Notes: generated from the sequence alone by a model not told the origin. 64,000 nt of DNA from Conus ventricosus (GCA_018398815.1 CM031628.1:8454848-8518847); one strand, 5' to 3'; positions 34,691-46,569 are shown, counted from the first letter of the stretch. A program made the numbers and translations.

Positions 34691-36007
34691 CCCAAACGAC
34701 CTAAAAAAAATGAAAAAAAAGTGAGGGGAAAAACAATTTGGCCGCCCTGGCCCAAGGCCAAAAACCAAATCCCTTTCTCCCACTACTACAAATACTACTT
34801 TATTTTGTGTGTTTGTATGTTTGCGGCTTTTTTTCATTCGGTTTCCGTTTGGACAAATGTAAAACAAAAAAAGGACACCCAAAAAAAGATTAAAGTAGGG
34901 CCTAATCGCGGATTCAAATCCGTTTTTAAAAACAATTTTGAAAACCCGTTACTTTTTAAAGCCAAATCACCCTTTTAAATTTGGGGGGAAAGCAAACGTT
35001 AAATTTAAATAAAAAAAAAATGCAAGTTTAAGGAAAATTAACGGCCCGCCCGGGAAAAGATCTTTTTTGGAAAATCTCGATTTTTGCCCCGAGATCTGCC
35101 CGGAAAATGTCTCACCTGTCAGATTCTCTAGGGTAAAACCCCCGTTTTGAGGGCCCGTTTTTGGCCCGGAAAAGAGACTGACCCGCTGGATGGGGTTTTT
35201 AATGCCCGGGCCCGCGGGGGTTTTTCAAAAAGTGGGGCTTCCCGGTTTTGGGGCCACAGTTTAAAGAAGGACTTTGGGGGTTTTCGTCCATCTAAGTGGG
35301 AAGCCCAAAAACCCCAGCCTCACCCTTTTTTACAGGAAAGGGTTTTTTGGACACTCGCAGCCCTGAAGCAAAACGTATTCTGAAAAACCGGTAAAAGGGT
35401 TTATGAGGTAAAGGTTTTAAAACCAGGGGAAAAGTGGTTTTTACCCGCAAAAAAGGGGTGGGGAAATTTGGGGGCTAAGGGAGGCATGCAGGGTTTTCAA
35501 AAGGGAAAAACCCCGCGTTGGGTTTAAGGTTTAAATTGTTAAAAATGAAGTGCTTAAAAAAAACTTATTTATATAACTATTTTCAGAAGCCAAAAAAAAA
35601 AAAAAAAAAAAGTCCGGCGAAATTTTGTCTGCTGCCATGAAAAAACTTATTTTAAACGGGGGGGGCCGCCTGTGGCATCACTAATTGGAAATGTTGGGAG
35701 TCCACTGTAGGGCAAAGAACTAGCCCGGCAAATTGTGTTGTTTTTCCCTCCCCCCCCAAACCCCAGTTTTTTGCCTTTTGGGGGTTGGGGCGAGGTGCGG
35801 GGAAAGAAAAAAAAAAGCCACTGAGGTTTTTTGTTTTCAGGTCACTGATTAGAATGAAAAATTTTAAAAACACAAAAAAAAGGAAAAAAACGCATTAAAT
35901 TTAAAAAAGTAATGAAAGAATAATGAAAATAAAGTAAAAAAGAAAACTAATTAAAAAAAAATTAAAAAAAAAAAAAAGTACTATGAAAAGTCAGCAAAAA
36001 AGAGAAG
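34691..36007. other. right flank of the Polinton, low-quality sequence
   Basis: The same homopolymer-stretched texture continues to about 36,000. No recognisable gene; short frames only. Confidence 0.5.
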
Positions 36008-37130
36008 CCCCCCCCCCCCCCCCCCCCCCCTCCTGGTTTCTTTCTTTTTTCTTTTTTTCCTTTTTTTCCTTTTTTTTTCTTTCTTTCTTTTTTATTTTTG
36101 TTTTCTTTCTTTTTTTTGTTTTCTTTTTTCTTTTATTTGTGTGTCCTTTTTTCTTTTTTTTTCTTTTTTCTTTTTCTTTTTTTGTGTTTTTTTTTTCTTT
36201 GTTTTTTTTTCTTTCTTTTTTTTTGGTTTTTCTTTTTTCTTTGTTTTCTTTCTTTCTTTTAATTTGTGTGTCCTTTCTTTCTTTGTTTTCTTTCTTTCTT
36301 TTCATTTGTGTGTCTTTCTTTCTTTTTTTCTTTCTTTCTTTTATTTGTGTGTCTTTTTCTTTTTCTTCTTCTTTCATTGTGTCTTTCTTCTTGTTTTCTT
36401 TCTTTCTTTCATTTGTGTGTCTTCTTTCTGTTCTTCTTCTTCATTTGTGTTCTTCTTTGTTTTCTTCTTCTTTATTGGTGTCTTTCTTTCTTTGTTTTCT
36501 TTCTTTTCATTTGTGTGTCTTTCTTTCTTTGTTTCTTTCTTTCTTTTCATTTGTGTGTCTTTCTTTCTTTGTTTTCTTTCTTCTTTTCATTTGTGTGTCT
36601 TTCTTTCTTTGTTTTCTTTCTTTCTTTTCATTTGTGTGTCTTTCTTCTTGTTTTCTTTCTTTTCATTTGTGTGTCTTTCTTTCTTTGTTTCTTCTTTCTT
36701 TTCATTTGTGTGTCTTTCTTTCTTTTTTTCTTTCTTTCATTTGTGTGTCTTTCTTTCTTTCTTTTCATTTGTGTGTCCTTTCTTTCTTTGTTTCTTTCTT
36801 TCTTTTCATTTGTGTGTCTTTCTTTCTTTTTTTCTTTCTTTTCATTTGTGTGTCTTTCTTTCTTTTTTCTTTCTTTTCATTTGTGTGTCTTTCTTTCTTT
36901 TTTTCTTTCTTTTCATTTGTGTGTCCTTCTTTTTCTTTCTTTTCATTTGTGTGTCTTTCTTTCTTTTCTTTTCTTTCTTTTTTCATTTGTGTGTCTTTCT
37001 TTCTTTTCTTTCTTTCTTTTCATTTGTGTGTCTTTCTTTCTTTTTTTCTTTCTTTTCATTTGTGTGTCTTTCTTTCTTTTCTTTCTTTCTTTTCATTTGT
37101 GTGTCTTTCTTTCTTTGTTTTCTTTTTATT
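36008..37130. repeat. poly(C) then ~1.1-kb (TTTC)n array with interspersed CATTTGTGTGTC
   Basis: A 23-C run (36,008-36,030) is followed by a TTTC/TTTG-rich array in which CATTTGTGTGTCTTTCTTTC recurs roughly every 35-45 bp, making a higher-order minisatellite of tetranucleotide repeats. The 400-, 334- and 304-residue Phe/Ser/Leu/Cys-rich frames through it exist because there are no stops in the repeat. They are not proteins. Confidence 0.95.
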
Positions 37131-37680
37131 CTCTCGCACAACTGATGTCAGGAACTGGGCGCAAGTTCCTAGTCGTTTGACATGTGTTGGTACATAAAAC
37201 GAGTAGCCCAAGTCGACGCGAAACATAAATTACTTATGCAAGCGTTTGAAAAGAGAGGGATTATAAAGTCTTCTGTACCCTTATGTCCCTCGACCCACCT
37301 AGACTCGGAAAGCATGCGGCTTGCGTACATTGAATGATGTGACCCAATGACACAAGGTGACCAGTTTGTCACCTGTAGGGTGGTCATTTGTCACGGACGA
37401 CACACTGGTCAGCGGCGTCGTACATGGAAGCATTGTGAGGGCACCTGTGTCATAGTGCCCCCTCCCCCCACCCTCCCACCTCCATCCTCCCCCCACCCCC
37501 ACCCAACCTCATCAATTACATGGGAGTTGTCAGTATTGACTAAAAAGTAAAGGCTACGACTGGTCCATGACAGGTTTAACAAATCCCCACGTAAGATATG
37601 CTGAAAACGAAAAATGAAAAGAAGTGAAACAAAGATTAACATTTCTACGGATAAAAACATTTTCTAAATTGATTTCAACA
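37131..37680. other. unique sequence, no gene identified
   Basis: Normal-complexity DNA with a C-rich stretch at 37,460-37,505. No conserved coding segment seen. Confidence 0.45.
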
Positions 37681-38108
37681 AGACGCTGACGCTCTGTCCA
37701 AGGCAGGCAGCAATATGGATCAGTTCAGCCACCCAGTGACCTATAGATAGGCCAAAACTATCATCCACAACCAACACCAAAACCAGTGGAAGAGAAGGCT
37801 GGGTGCAGACAGTGGTGCTGATCGAATCCATCAGCTCCAGAGATACCAGCAAACAATCCTGTTCAGACTGAGAACTGGCCACTGCCGATTGCTGAGCCAC
37901 CTCAGACAAATTAAGATTGCCCACACAGACGAATGTCCGTGTGGTACTCGATCTCAGACCCCAGAACACATCCTCCAGCACTGTCCAGCCCCTGATGTTC
38001 TACGGCGTCAAACCTGGCAAGAGGGTGCAGAACTGCAGATACATCTTTGGAGCAGCCGTTAAGCCCTTGAGAAGACTGTGGAATTCATCTTGGCGACAGG
38101 ATTGAAGA
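37681..38108 (+). pseudogene. non-LTR retrotransposon 3' end: RNase H tail and Cys/His terminal motif
   Basis: The plus-strand translation begins DADALSKAGSNMDQ, the last RNase H motif with its Asp and Ala-Asp-x-Leu-Ala-Lys-type context. It continues FRLRTGHCRLLSHLRQIKI then ECPCGTRSQTPEHILQHCP, the C-x-C-x7-H-x4-C zinc-binding block that closes many molluscan non-LTR elements, and ends ALEKTVEFILATGLKI and a stop. Single stops at about 37,748 and 38,058 show decay. It is 5'-truncated, as usual for LINE copies. Confidence 0.8.
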
Positions 38109-38252
38109 TCTGACGCATCCAATTAAAATCGACCGCAGAAGATGTTAGAACACCAAAGCGTACTCGCCCTGCACTTCTAGTCGCTGTGGCCCTCTGCAAG
38201 GTCTCCCGCTGCTTTCTGTGGTATGTGATAGATGAAACGGTACCACATGTGG

Positions 38253-38349
38253 CGTTATTTTATTTATTTATTTATTTGGTACCTCTGTTTTCTTGTGAGA
38301 ACTAAGACTTACCTTCCTCATCTCTGATTCTGTTTACGTCTTGTCTTAG

Positions 38350-38420
<71 letters not shown>

Positions 38421-38692
38421 ACACTGACACATTTTTTTAAAAATTGCCATTAGCAAATAAGCCCTGTTGGCAAGTGGGTTACAATTATTGCATTAATAGA
38501 CAGCAATGAAGACAAGCAGTCGACAGAAAAAGAACTCATACGAATTTCACAAATATTTCAAATCAACATACACACTCAAGAGTGGACAACATCCCTCCCC
38601 CCAAACGCACACACACACACACACACACATACCTTGAACACGCAACGTGCACACACACGCATGCATATCCACACGCACGTGCGCTCCGCACA

Positions 38693-38772
<80 letters not shown>

Positions 38773-38815
38773 GCGCGCACGCACGCACGCACCACACACA
38801 CACACACACACACGC
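38253..38815. repeat. microsatellite cluster (TTTA)n, (GA)n, (CA)n, (GC)n
   Basis: (TTTA)n at 38,255-38,277, (GA)n at 38,350-38,417, and long (CA)n at 38,609-38,630 and 38,692-38,758, running into a (GC)n at 38,758-38,780 and GCAC repeats. Thr/His and Cys/Val open frames here are translations of the dinucleotides. Confidence 0.95.
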
Positions 38816-38893
38816 TTCAATTTTTTTCGACCATTAAGCAATGAAAAATACAGAATAAGTACCGAATGTGGATTCATATATTGTCACTAAATT

Positions 38894-40035
38894 TTACCTC
38901 AGCGTATTGTTTGTGATATTCTTTCTCCGAAAATTACTGGCTTCTGCTATATATGTTGCAAATGATATGGCAATATTTTCGTTGCAGCTGGATAGAATTG
39001 CGATGACATCTTTTCTCTGTGCAGCTGGCTCACTGAAAATTGTGCATCTCCTTCGAATTTGTGCGTAAGCAGGGCAATCAAAAACAAAATGTACTTCGTC
39101 TTCATCGTTGTTTCTCTCCACACACATGGGGCATTCTTTATTATCTGATGCTTCGAATCATTATTTGTTTGCTTTGAGGTCCAGTGTTCTAGTTCGGAAA
39201 TTTGTCAAGTTATATCTATGCCATTTATGTGTAACAATTATGAAATGTTTTTCAGTTTCTGAATTACTTTTAAACGAGAGATACCATTCCTATTTGACGT
39301 TTCCATCCTTGCTGGAATGCCAGTTTTGTCTGTAAGAACAAATTAAACGATCCTTGAATTCAGAAATAAACTGTGCAGTGTTGCCTACTCCCTGACAAAG
39401 TCAAACGATACCAAAACCATTTTCTGTCAGTATTTCCTTTACACAAGAAACCCAGTTAAATTTTCCCGAATCATTTTTGTAGCAAAGCATTCTGACGCTT
39501 GGCTTCAGACCCTTTCTGGAAATCAACAAGGCAGCATACAACTTTGCCTTTTTAAACAAATGTTTCTGTACTAAAGCATACATGTAAACATGTGATCTAC
39601 TGCGCTATATCCAGATCGAAATCCGGGTTGTTCTTCTACTTTTTTCCCCTTCTCTTTCTGCCCAGGGAGTTCACCTTTTATTCAGAATATGAGTATAAAA
39701 TTTTACTCAAAACACTTGTCAGTGCAACGCCTCGGTAATTATCTGCATTGTTACTACCTCCTGTTTTGTGGAGAGGGATTATTATGGATTTTGACCATGC
39801 CTCAGATGGTTTGTTTTTATCGAACAGCGAGTCAAACAGGTTACTATGAAATCTATAACAAATGACTTGGCACATTTATAAATGAAATTTTCACTAACTA
39901 CTTTATCCGGTCCCGCGCTTTTTCCGCATCTAATATGATTTATGCTGCTTATAATCTCATCTCTTTTTTCACTATTTAATAACGGATTTTATGTGCATAA
40001 TCTTCATTTCCACCTCTGTGGATGATGGTTTTCTA
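38894..40035 (-). pseudogene. decayed non-LTR retrotransposon, reverse-transcriptase to C-terminal zinc motif
   Basis: On the minus strand, upstream to downstream: AWSKSIIIPLHKTGG and NADNYRGVALTSVLSKI at 39,678-39,800, the start of the RT palm (the PxxKKGD-x-NYRGI-type block). A gap or deletion near 39,600 removes the catalytic centre. ALLISRKGLKPSVRMLCYKN follows at 39,440-39,540. The terminal DEDEVHFVFDCPAYAQIR is at about 39,030-39,110, the C-terminal zinc block with ED-E-x-HF-x-F-x-C-P. The upstream part to 40,035 (FKMRKK-like, phase-shifted) is the region before the palm. It belongs to a different LINE family from the plus-strand fragment at 37.7 kb. Confidence 0.78.
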
Positions 40036-40481
40036 CTAATTGATGTAATTGTTGACCAAATAGTTTGAGTCGTCAGCAGATGCTCTTAACTTATCTAGTC
40101 GTTTCTCATCGAATTCTTTGTTCTTCTCTCTTTTCATTGTTGTGTATTCTTTTCTTTCTTTAACATGGATTGCTCTATGTTCTTTTTTTCAATTCTTTGA
40201 TTTAATTTCTTTGATATTGTTTCAAGAATTTTTTAAACCATTCTTTTCTTTTTTTAAACACTCATTTTCAAACCAGTCATTCACTTCTTATTTCATTTTC
40301 CACACAGATCTCACCATACAACCACAGTACTACATAAAGCATTCACAAATAACCCTGACATGGATTAACATCAACGTTAAGGAATTGTAGAGCTCTATAG
40401 ATACACTGGTTAAACTGATCTGACTTTAGTTTTCCCCCTTACAGTTTCTGTACATCCCTCCGACCAGATGATGCGTTATAA

Positions 40482-40482
<1 letters not shown>
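40036..40482. other. T-rich spacer, no gene
   Basis: TTCTTT-rich sequence. The 90-residue Phe/Ser-rich frame at 40,118-40,390 looks compositional, though it could include the 5' remnant of the retroelement on the other strand. Confidence 0.4.
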
Positions 40483-40541
<59 letters not shown>

Positions 40542-40566
40542 TGTGCGTGTATGTGTGTGGTGTGTG

Positions 40567-40650
<84 letters not shown>

Positions 40651-40682
40651 TGTGTGTGGGGTGTGTGTGTGTGTGTGGGTGT

Positions 40683-40726
<44 letters not shown>

Positions 40727-40762
40727 AGAGAGAGTGTGTGTGTGTGGTGTGTGTGTGTGTGA
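40483..40762. repeat. compound (GA)n-(GT)n microsatellite
   Basis: Alternating GA and GT blocks, several with single-base interruptions, over about 280 bp. Confidence 0.95.
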
Positions 40763-40999
40763 AGCAGAGACAGACAAAGCATCAGCCAGTGAAACGCAGG
40801 CCTCACAGAAGACAGACGGCGCACGGACTGCCGGGAAGCACCGGCTGACGGGGAGGCAGGGACAGAACTGTGGCTGGCAGCGTCAGTCGGTCAGTGAGCT
40901 GGACAACAGGGGGCGGTCAGTCTCACAATCAGAGCACGTGAACTGGGCTACAACGCTGTGGACAACAATGCTACTCCTCCAGGTGAGGCAGTGCAGTGC

Positions 41000-41032
<33 letters not shown>

Positions 41033-41820
41033 GTCTTTTACTTTTACCTATTTTGATGAATCGAAAAAAAAAAAAAAAAAAGGGAAATCAGGTTCCCCCC
41101 CCCCCCCCCCCCCTTATTTTGTTCATAATGATGTAATTTTCATGTCTGTGTGAATATTCAACATATGGCGTAAATGAAAAGGGAAATGGAACGTAAATTG
41201 TCCTTTTTTGTTTCTCTCGCCCTCCCCCCCCCCTTTTTTTTTCTTTCTCTCTCTCCTCCCCCCCCCCCCCTCTCCCCCAACAGATTGGTAAACAGTTTTG
41301 CGCATAAAAAAAGCTGAATTTGTGACGTCCGAAGGAAAACGTTCTACCGACAATTCTCGTTTGAATTGTTTTTCAAATTGGCGTCACGTTACTCCTGCCT
41401 GACGTCTTTATTTGTTTGTATTTGGGTTTGTTTTTGAAAGTGAGTATTCCTGAAACTGACGCTACAATGGTTTCACTGGTTGGTGGCTTGGTTGATTTCA
41501 TCACTGACGTGATTACTTCCCTTGACTTTTATCTGGGAGTGATAAACAGAGACATTAATTCTGTCCCCAACACGTATTTGAAGAACTGATTATTCTATTT
41601 TTCTGCCTTTCTTGATAAAAACACGTAACTTTCTGCCCCTTTCTTTACTTTCATTCATTGTCCTTTTCCCTCTGTTGTGTTGTTTGTTGTTGTGTGGTTA
41701 GGAAGTGGTTTTGTTCGTTTCTTTTCGAGTGCACATTCACAATTTCCTTGCCCTGATCATATCCACGAATCTCATTTTAATGACTTCATTCCTAATTAAC
41801 CTTCACCAAATGCATCTGGA
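40763..41820. other. mixed region: (CT)n, A run, poly(C) runs, no confirmed exon
   Basis: GC-richer sequence at 40,780-40,995, then (CT)n at 41,001-41,030, an A run at 41,064-41,081, poly(C) at 41,095-41,113 and C runs at 41,224-41,272. A short ATG-initiated codon string before a GTGAGG at 40,980 resembles an exon-1 donor but has no supporting homology. Confidence 0.5.
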
Positions 41821-41822
41821 CT

Positions 41823-41825
<3 letters not shown>

Positions 41826-41888
<63 letters not shown>

Positions 41889-41896
41889 GTGGTGTG

Positions 41897-41927
<31 letters not shown>

Positions 41928-41955
41928 TGTGCGTGCGCGCGCGCGCGTGTGTGTA
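41826..41955. repeat. (CT)n-(GT)n-(GC)n microsatellite
   Basis: About 60 bp of CT, then GT, ending in a GCGC run. Confidence 0.95.
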
Positions 41956-42017
41956 CACCCATCACCATTTCCTAACTTTTCTCCAACAGAGTGTGTCGTC
42001 GTCGTCACCAATGTTGT

Positions 42018-42455
42018 TCTCAGAGTCCTTTGACAGACATCCTGTTTGTCTGATTCATTTATTTTCACTTCCTGTCAGTCTGATTCATTTATTTTCACCT
42101 TCCCTCCTTTGACAGACATCCTGTCTGATTCATTTATTTTCACCTTCCCTCCTTTGACAGACATCCTGTTTGTCTGATTCATTTATTTTCACCTTCCCTC
42201 CTTTGACAGACATCCTGTTTGTCTGATTCATTTATTTTCAACCTTCCCTCCTTTGACAGACATCCTATCTGTCTGATTCATTTATTTTCAACCTTCCCTC
42301 CTTTGACAGACATCCTGTGTGTCTGATTCATTTATTTTCAACCTTCCCTCCTTTGACAGACATTCTGCTGGTCTGATTCATTTATTTTCACCTTCCCTCC
42401 TTTGACAGAAAATCCTGTCAGTCTGATTCATTTATTTTCACCTTCCCTCCTTTTC
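42018..42455. repeat. minisatellite, ~49-bp unit, about nine copies
   Basis: The unit contains CCTTTGACAGACATCCTG, TCTGATTCATTTATTTTCA and CCTTCCCT, repeated with single-base differences. The first two copies are shorter. Confidence 0.95.
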
Positions 42456-42600
42456 CTGGCGTTCACCATTTACCCCTCGTCTTACAAAATTATCGGGACC
42501 ATCCCGCAAATGTAGTTACAATCACCATTTAGAAACAGCAACATTAACAAACAACAACAACAAAACAACACAACAACAACAACTATGTGAAGATAAGTTA

Positions 42601-42756
42601 TTGTTCGTTCTTCGTTTACATTGTCCCGAACATTGTTTATCTTGCCTAAAGAAGACCTGAGAGGTCGAAACGCGTCGTGTTCTTTTTTTTTCCCTTTTTT
42701 TTTTTTTTCGTGCTTTCCACTACACTGGCAGCCCGCACTTAATCCTCGAGACTAAT
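42601..42756 (+). repeat. tandem direct duplication, copy A (~156 bp) with hairpin motif
   Basis: Starts TTGTTCGTTCTTCGTTTACA and ends CTCGAGACTAA. It contains at 42,645-42,676 the hairpin AGACCT-gag-AGGTC preceded by CCTAAAGA and followed by GAAACGCGTC. A second copy abuts it exactly. The same hairpin and its flanks occur in the arms of the inverted-repeat element at 51.2-52.2 kb. Confidence 0.85.
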
Positions 42757-42908
42757 TTGTTCGTTCTTCGTTTACATTGTCCCGAACGTTGTATATCCTT
42801 GCCTAAAGAAGACCTGAGAGGTCGAAACACGTCGTGTTTTTTGTTTTTTTTGTTTTTTTTTTCGTGCTTTCCACTACACTGACAGCCCGCACTTAATCTT
42901 CGAGACTA
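42757..42908 (+). repeat. tandem direct duplication, copy B (~152 bp)
   Basis: Nearly identical to copy A, differing at a handful of bases and in the T-run lengths. The hairpin is at 42,802-42,833, with GAAACACGTC instead of GAAACGCGTC. Confidence 0.85.
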
Positions 42909-43611
42909 AAACTTTCCTCTACCAGATTTTTTGCCTTCGAGATGCAGAGCCCCCCCCCCCCCCCCCCCTTTTTTTGTTTGTTTGTTTGTTTGTTTTGTTT
43001 TGTTGAAACACATGTTTCCTTTTATACCCTTACCTCAAGACCTACTAGATTTTTTCTCTCTCTCCAGAATCAGGTTCTAAAGGCTCTTTTCTTTTTAAAC
43101 TTTTATCTGTATTGTTTCTTTATTGACTTCTACAGATCAAGACTCCATCTCTTTGAAAAAAAAAAAAGAAATCTCGTTTAATTTAAAACCTTTGCTTATA
43201 GGCCTACTAGATTTCTCTTCCCACGAAGAGGACTCTCTCCTTTAAAAAAATCTATCTCTAAAGTTCTTTGGTTAACTATAGACCTGCTAAATCTTTTAGA
43301 TAAAAGCGCTATCGTTTCAAAAACTTGTCTTTTTAAAAATCTTTGTCTACAGGTCTACTACTTTTTTCCGGTTGATGAAGACTCTATTGTTTCTAAATCT
43401 TGTCTTTTTTTTAAACGTCTTTGTTGATGGATTAAAAAACAACAACAACACACACACCAAAAATGTCGTTGTCGACAGTCTACGGATTTGTTTTTTTCTA
43501 TAAAGACACCTCCTCCCGCCTTCCTCCTCCCCCCCCCCCCCTCATCCCTCTCCTTCCCGCTCTCTAATCTACAAAAAAAACTTGTCTTTCTGAAAATCTT
43601 AGTCTGAAGGC
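42909..43611. other. T-rich spacer with poly(C) tracts
   Basis: Poly(C) at 42,951-42,968 and 43,530-43,541, and pyrimidine-rich sequence. The phrases CTACTAGATTT and CTTGTCTTT with TTTAAA recur loosely (43,040, 43,200, 43,350), suggesting a very degenerate repeat. No gene. Confidence 0.45.
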
Positions 43612-43900
43612 GTGAAAGATTGTCTGTCGTTATAAAAGACGATCTCATATTGTGAAAGATTGTCTGTCATTGTAAAAGATGATCTCATATTGTGAAAGAT
43701 TGTCACTCGTTGTAAAAGACGATTTCATATTGTGAAAGATTGTCTGTCGTTGTAAAAGACGATCTCATATTGTGAACGATTGTCTGTCGTTGTAAAAGAC
43801 GATCTCATATTGTGAAAGATTGTCGTTGTAAAAGACGGTCTCATATCGTTGTAAAAGACGATCTCATATTGTGAAAGATTGTCGTTGTAAAAGACGGTCT
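43612..43900. repeat. minisatellite, ~40-bp unit, interrupted by assembly gap
   Basis: The unit GATTGTCTGTCGTTGTAAAA plus GACGATCTCATATTGTGAAA is repeated about seven times. The last copies are shortened and the array runs straight into the gap, so its true length is unknown. Confidence 0.95.
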
Positions 43901-44000
43901 NNNNNNNNNNNNNNNNNNNNNNNNNNNNNNNNNNNNNNNNNNNNNNNNNNNNNNNNNNNNNNNNNNNNNNNNNNNNNNNNNNNNNNNNNNNNNNNNNNNN
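43901..44000. other. assembly gap (100 N)
   Basis: Exactly 100 N, the conventional placeholder for a gap of unknown size. Confidence 1.
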
Positions 44001-44490
44001 AATTTGGCTGCTTTTGTGAGACAATGTCTGCAAAAAGTGAAAACGGTGAGTCGATTTGTTTTGCTTGTCGATTGTTTCAGTGTGGGTAGTTGGAATTTGA
44101 AAGTTTGTTTTGCCTTGTTTTCTTTCTTCCTCCTCTCTCCCGATGCACTCACAACATTGGCTTAGGCAGAATCATGTTGTCTGTGTGCAGAATATTGTTC
44201 AGTTGGAAGAAAGCATAAGGTGAAGAGATAATGTTATGTTGATGGCTCGTGGTTTGGTCATTCGTGGTTTCAAGATGTTGTTTACAGAAAATACAAGTAT
44301 GAGTAATGTTGTGTTTAATTTCAATCGGATGTAAGCTGAGGGATGTTGTATTATGCGGATGGTTTTGAATCAGATTTCTGGTTACCTCGCTTTGTGTTAG
44401 TCCGTCACATCGTTTGTTTGATTGTATTCCGCTCACACACCCCATTCTCTCTTGTCTTCTCGTCTCTTCTCTGTCTGCTGTTCTGGTCTG
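44001..44490. other. unique sequence right of the gap, no gene confirmed
   Basis: Normal-complexity DNA without a recognisable protein. The minisatellite does not resume after the gap. Confidence 0.45.
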
Positions 44491-44493
44491 TCT

Positions 44494-44496
<3 letters not shown>

Positions 44497-44551
<55 letters not shown>

Positions 44552-44792
44552 GCGCGCGCATTCCTGCATTGGAGATCGCGCGCGCGCTTGTATATGTGTG
44601 TATGTGTTTGACGCAAAGACAAAGATAGGTATGGACAAGGTCAACACAAGAAAAAGAAAAGCATAATATTTCTTTCTTCAAAGCCTTGCATCAGCTACGC
44701 CGTCTCCGCGGTGTCAGCGTCACAGTCTGAACCATCCCCTCCCCCCCCCCCCCCCCCCCACCCCCCCCACCCCTCCCCCCCCCCCCCCCCCT
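44497..44792. repeat. (CT)n, short (GC)n and poly(C) tracts
   Basis: (CT)n at 44,497-44,550, GCGC runs at 44,552-44,586, and poly(C) broken by A/T at 44,739-44,792. Confidence 0.95.
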
Positions 44793-45019
44793 GCCCTGCC
44801 ACCCTCCGTAACTTTTTGCACCTTCCTCCTCACCCTACCTCCTCACCACCACCTCTCCCGCCCTTCGATGGCATCTACCACATTTTTACACCGTCATCTT
44901 TCGCCCGCGCGGCCATCGTTACTTCCTAACGCAACCCTGTTTTAAGTGTTGTTCCGCCCGCAGAACCCAGCGATGACAACTTCCAACCGGCTTGTGCCGG
45001 TGATTGGTTGAACTATCAT

Positions 45020-46515
45020 GGCGGCTCTGGCCCCTCTATCCGTTACCATAGCTACGCTACTGCAACGGCTCTTACCCTCTACTGTTACTATGGGTACGCT
45101 ACAACAGCTACTAAGCCCCTTCTGCTGTTTCTGTAGCTACGCTGCTTTAGCTGTTATCTCTAGGGCTAAGGCTACAACAGTTTACTATGCCTCTCTATGG
45201 TTACTATGGCAACGCTGCTGCAGCGCTACGGCTCTCTACTGTTCACCATGGCGGCACAATCATTGCCCTCGTCCGTGTTGTACACACTTTTATGGCTCTT
45301 TACCTTGATCATAGCTACATTACTGTGCTAATGAGTCTGTTAGCTTTGCCACAGCTACACCGCTATCGTGGTTCTTGCCTTCTCCTGCTACCATCGCTAC
45401 ACAACTGTAGCAACTCTGGCCCTCTACCGTTACATAGCTACACTTTTATGGCGGTTTGGCCTCTGCTGTTACCATAGTTACATTGCTATGGCAGTTCTGT
45501 CTCTGCGTTACCATTTTTACACTACTATAGCAGTTCTGGCCCTTTACTGTTACTATAGTTACAGCACTATGGCGGTTCTGTCTCTATCGTTACCATAGTT
45601 ACACTACTACGGCGGTTTTATGAATACCGTGACCATAGCTACACTACTATGGGGGTCTGTCTCTACCGTCACCACAGTTGCACAACTATGGCGGGTCTGT
45701 CTCTACCGTTACCCTAGTTACACCACTATGGCGGGTCTGTCTCTACCGTCACCACAGTTACACCACTATGGCGGGTCTGTCTCTACCGTTACCATAGTTA
45801 CACCACTATGGGGGTCTGTCTCTACCGTCACCACAGTTACACCACTATGGCGGGTCTGTCTCTACCGTTACCATAGTTACACCACTATGGCGGGTCTGTC
45901 TCTACCGTTACCATGGTTACACCACTATGGCGGGTCTGTCTCTACCGTTACCGTGTTACACCACTATGGCGGGTCTGTCTCTACCGTTACCATAGTTACA
46001 GTACTATGGCGGTGACCTCGTTACCATGGTACATCTGGCGGCGTTGTACCTCTCACTGTCCTTCAAGCAGCTCCCGAGTAGGAAGTACAGGGACAAGGGA
46101 TAGAACGCCGCGGTTCTATGGCGGTTCTGTCGCTACCGTTACCATAGCGACGCTACTATGGCGGTTCTGTCTCTACCGTAATCATAGTTACATTACTATG
46201 GCGGTTCTGCCTCTACCGTTTCCATAGTAACACTTCTAAGGCGGGTCTGTCTCTACCATTACACTACTATGGCGGTTTGGCCCACTACCGTTACCATAGT
46301 TACACTGCCATGGAAGTTCTGTCTCTACTGTTACCATAGTTACACCACTATGGCGGTTTGGCCCTATACCGTTGCCATAGCTACACTACTCCGGCGGATC
46401 TGGCCATCTGTTGTTACTATTGCTACACTACTCTGGCGGATCTGGCCATCTGTTGTTACCATTGCTACACTACCGTAGCTTTCTACCGTTACAAAAGCTA
46501 CACTACCATGGCCTC
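45020..46515. repeat. large minisatellite, 40-bp unit containing an internal hairpin
   Basis: The unit CTCTACCGTTACCATAGTTA plus CACCACTATGGCGGGTCTGT runs for about 1.5 kb. It is most regular at 45,600-46,020 and more diverged at both ends. Each good copy contains CCATAGT-N6-ACTATGG, a 7-bp hairpin. A roughly 92-bp non-repeat segment interrupts at 46,021-46,112. Open frames on the plus strand are repeat-derived. Confidence 0.93.
46021..46112 (+). repeat. array-tail segment, copy 1
   Basis: Contains CAAGCAGCTCCCGAGTAGGA, AGTACAGGGACAAGG and ATAGAACGCCGC. The same segment ends the next array at 47,418-47,520, so the two arrays share an ancestral array-plus-tail unit. Confidence 0.9.
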
Positions 46516-46569
46516 TGTGTTGATCCTGACTGTACATCTTGGCCTTTTCCTGTCACCATTGGCTACGCT

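Noticed and set aside
35983..37197. 404-codon Phe/Ser/Cys-rich open frame and two overlapping ones
   Set aside because: Produced by a (TTTC)n array that lacks stop codons in several frames.
40975..40995. ATGCTACTCCTCCAG followed by GTGAGG as a first (signal-peptide) exon for the Ig exon
   Set aside because: The donor would be phase 0, whereas the Ig exon begins in phase 1, so they cannot be spliced directly. There is also no other support.
42645..42676. Active hammerhead ribozyme
   Set aside because: The core reads CTAAAGA rather than CTGANGA, stem I pairing is weak here, and there is an extra A before stem II. Kept only as a resemblance in the findings.
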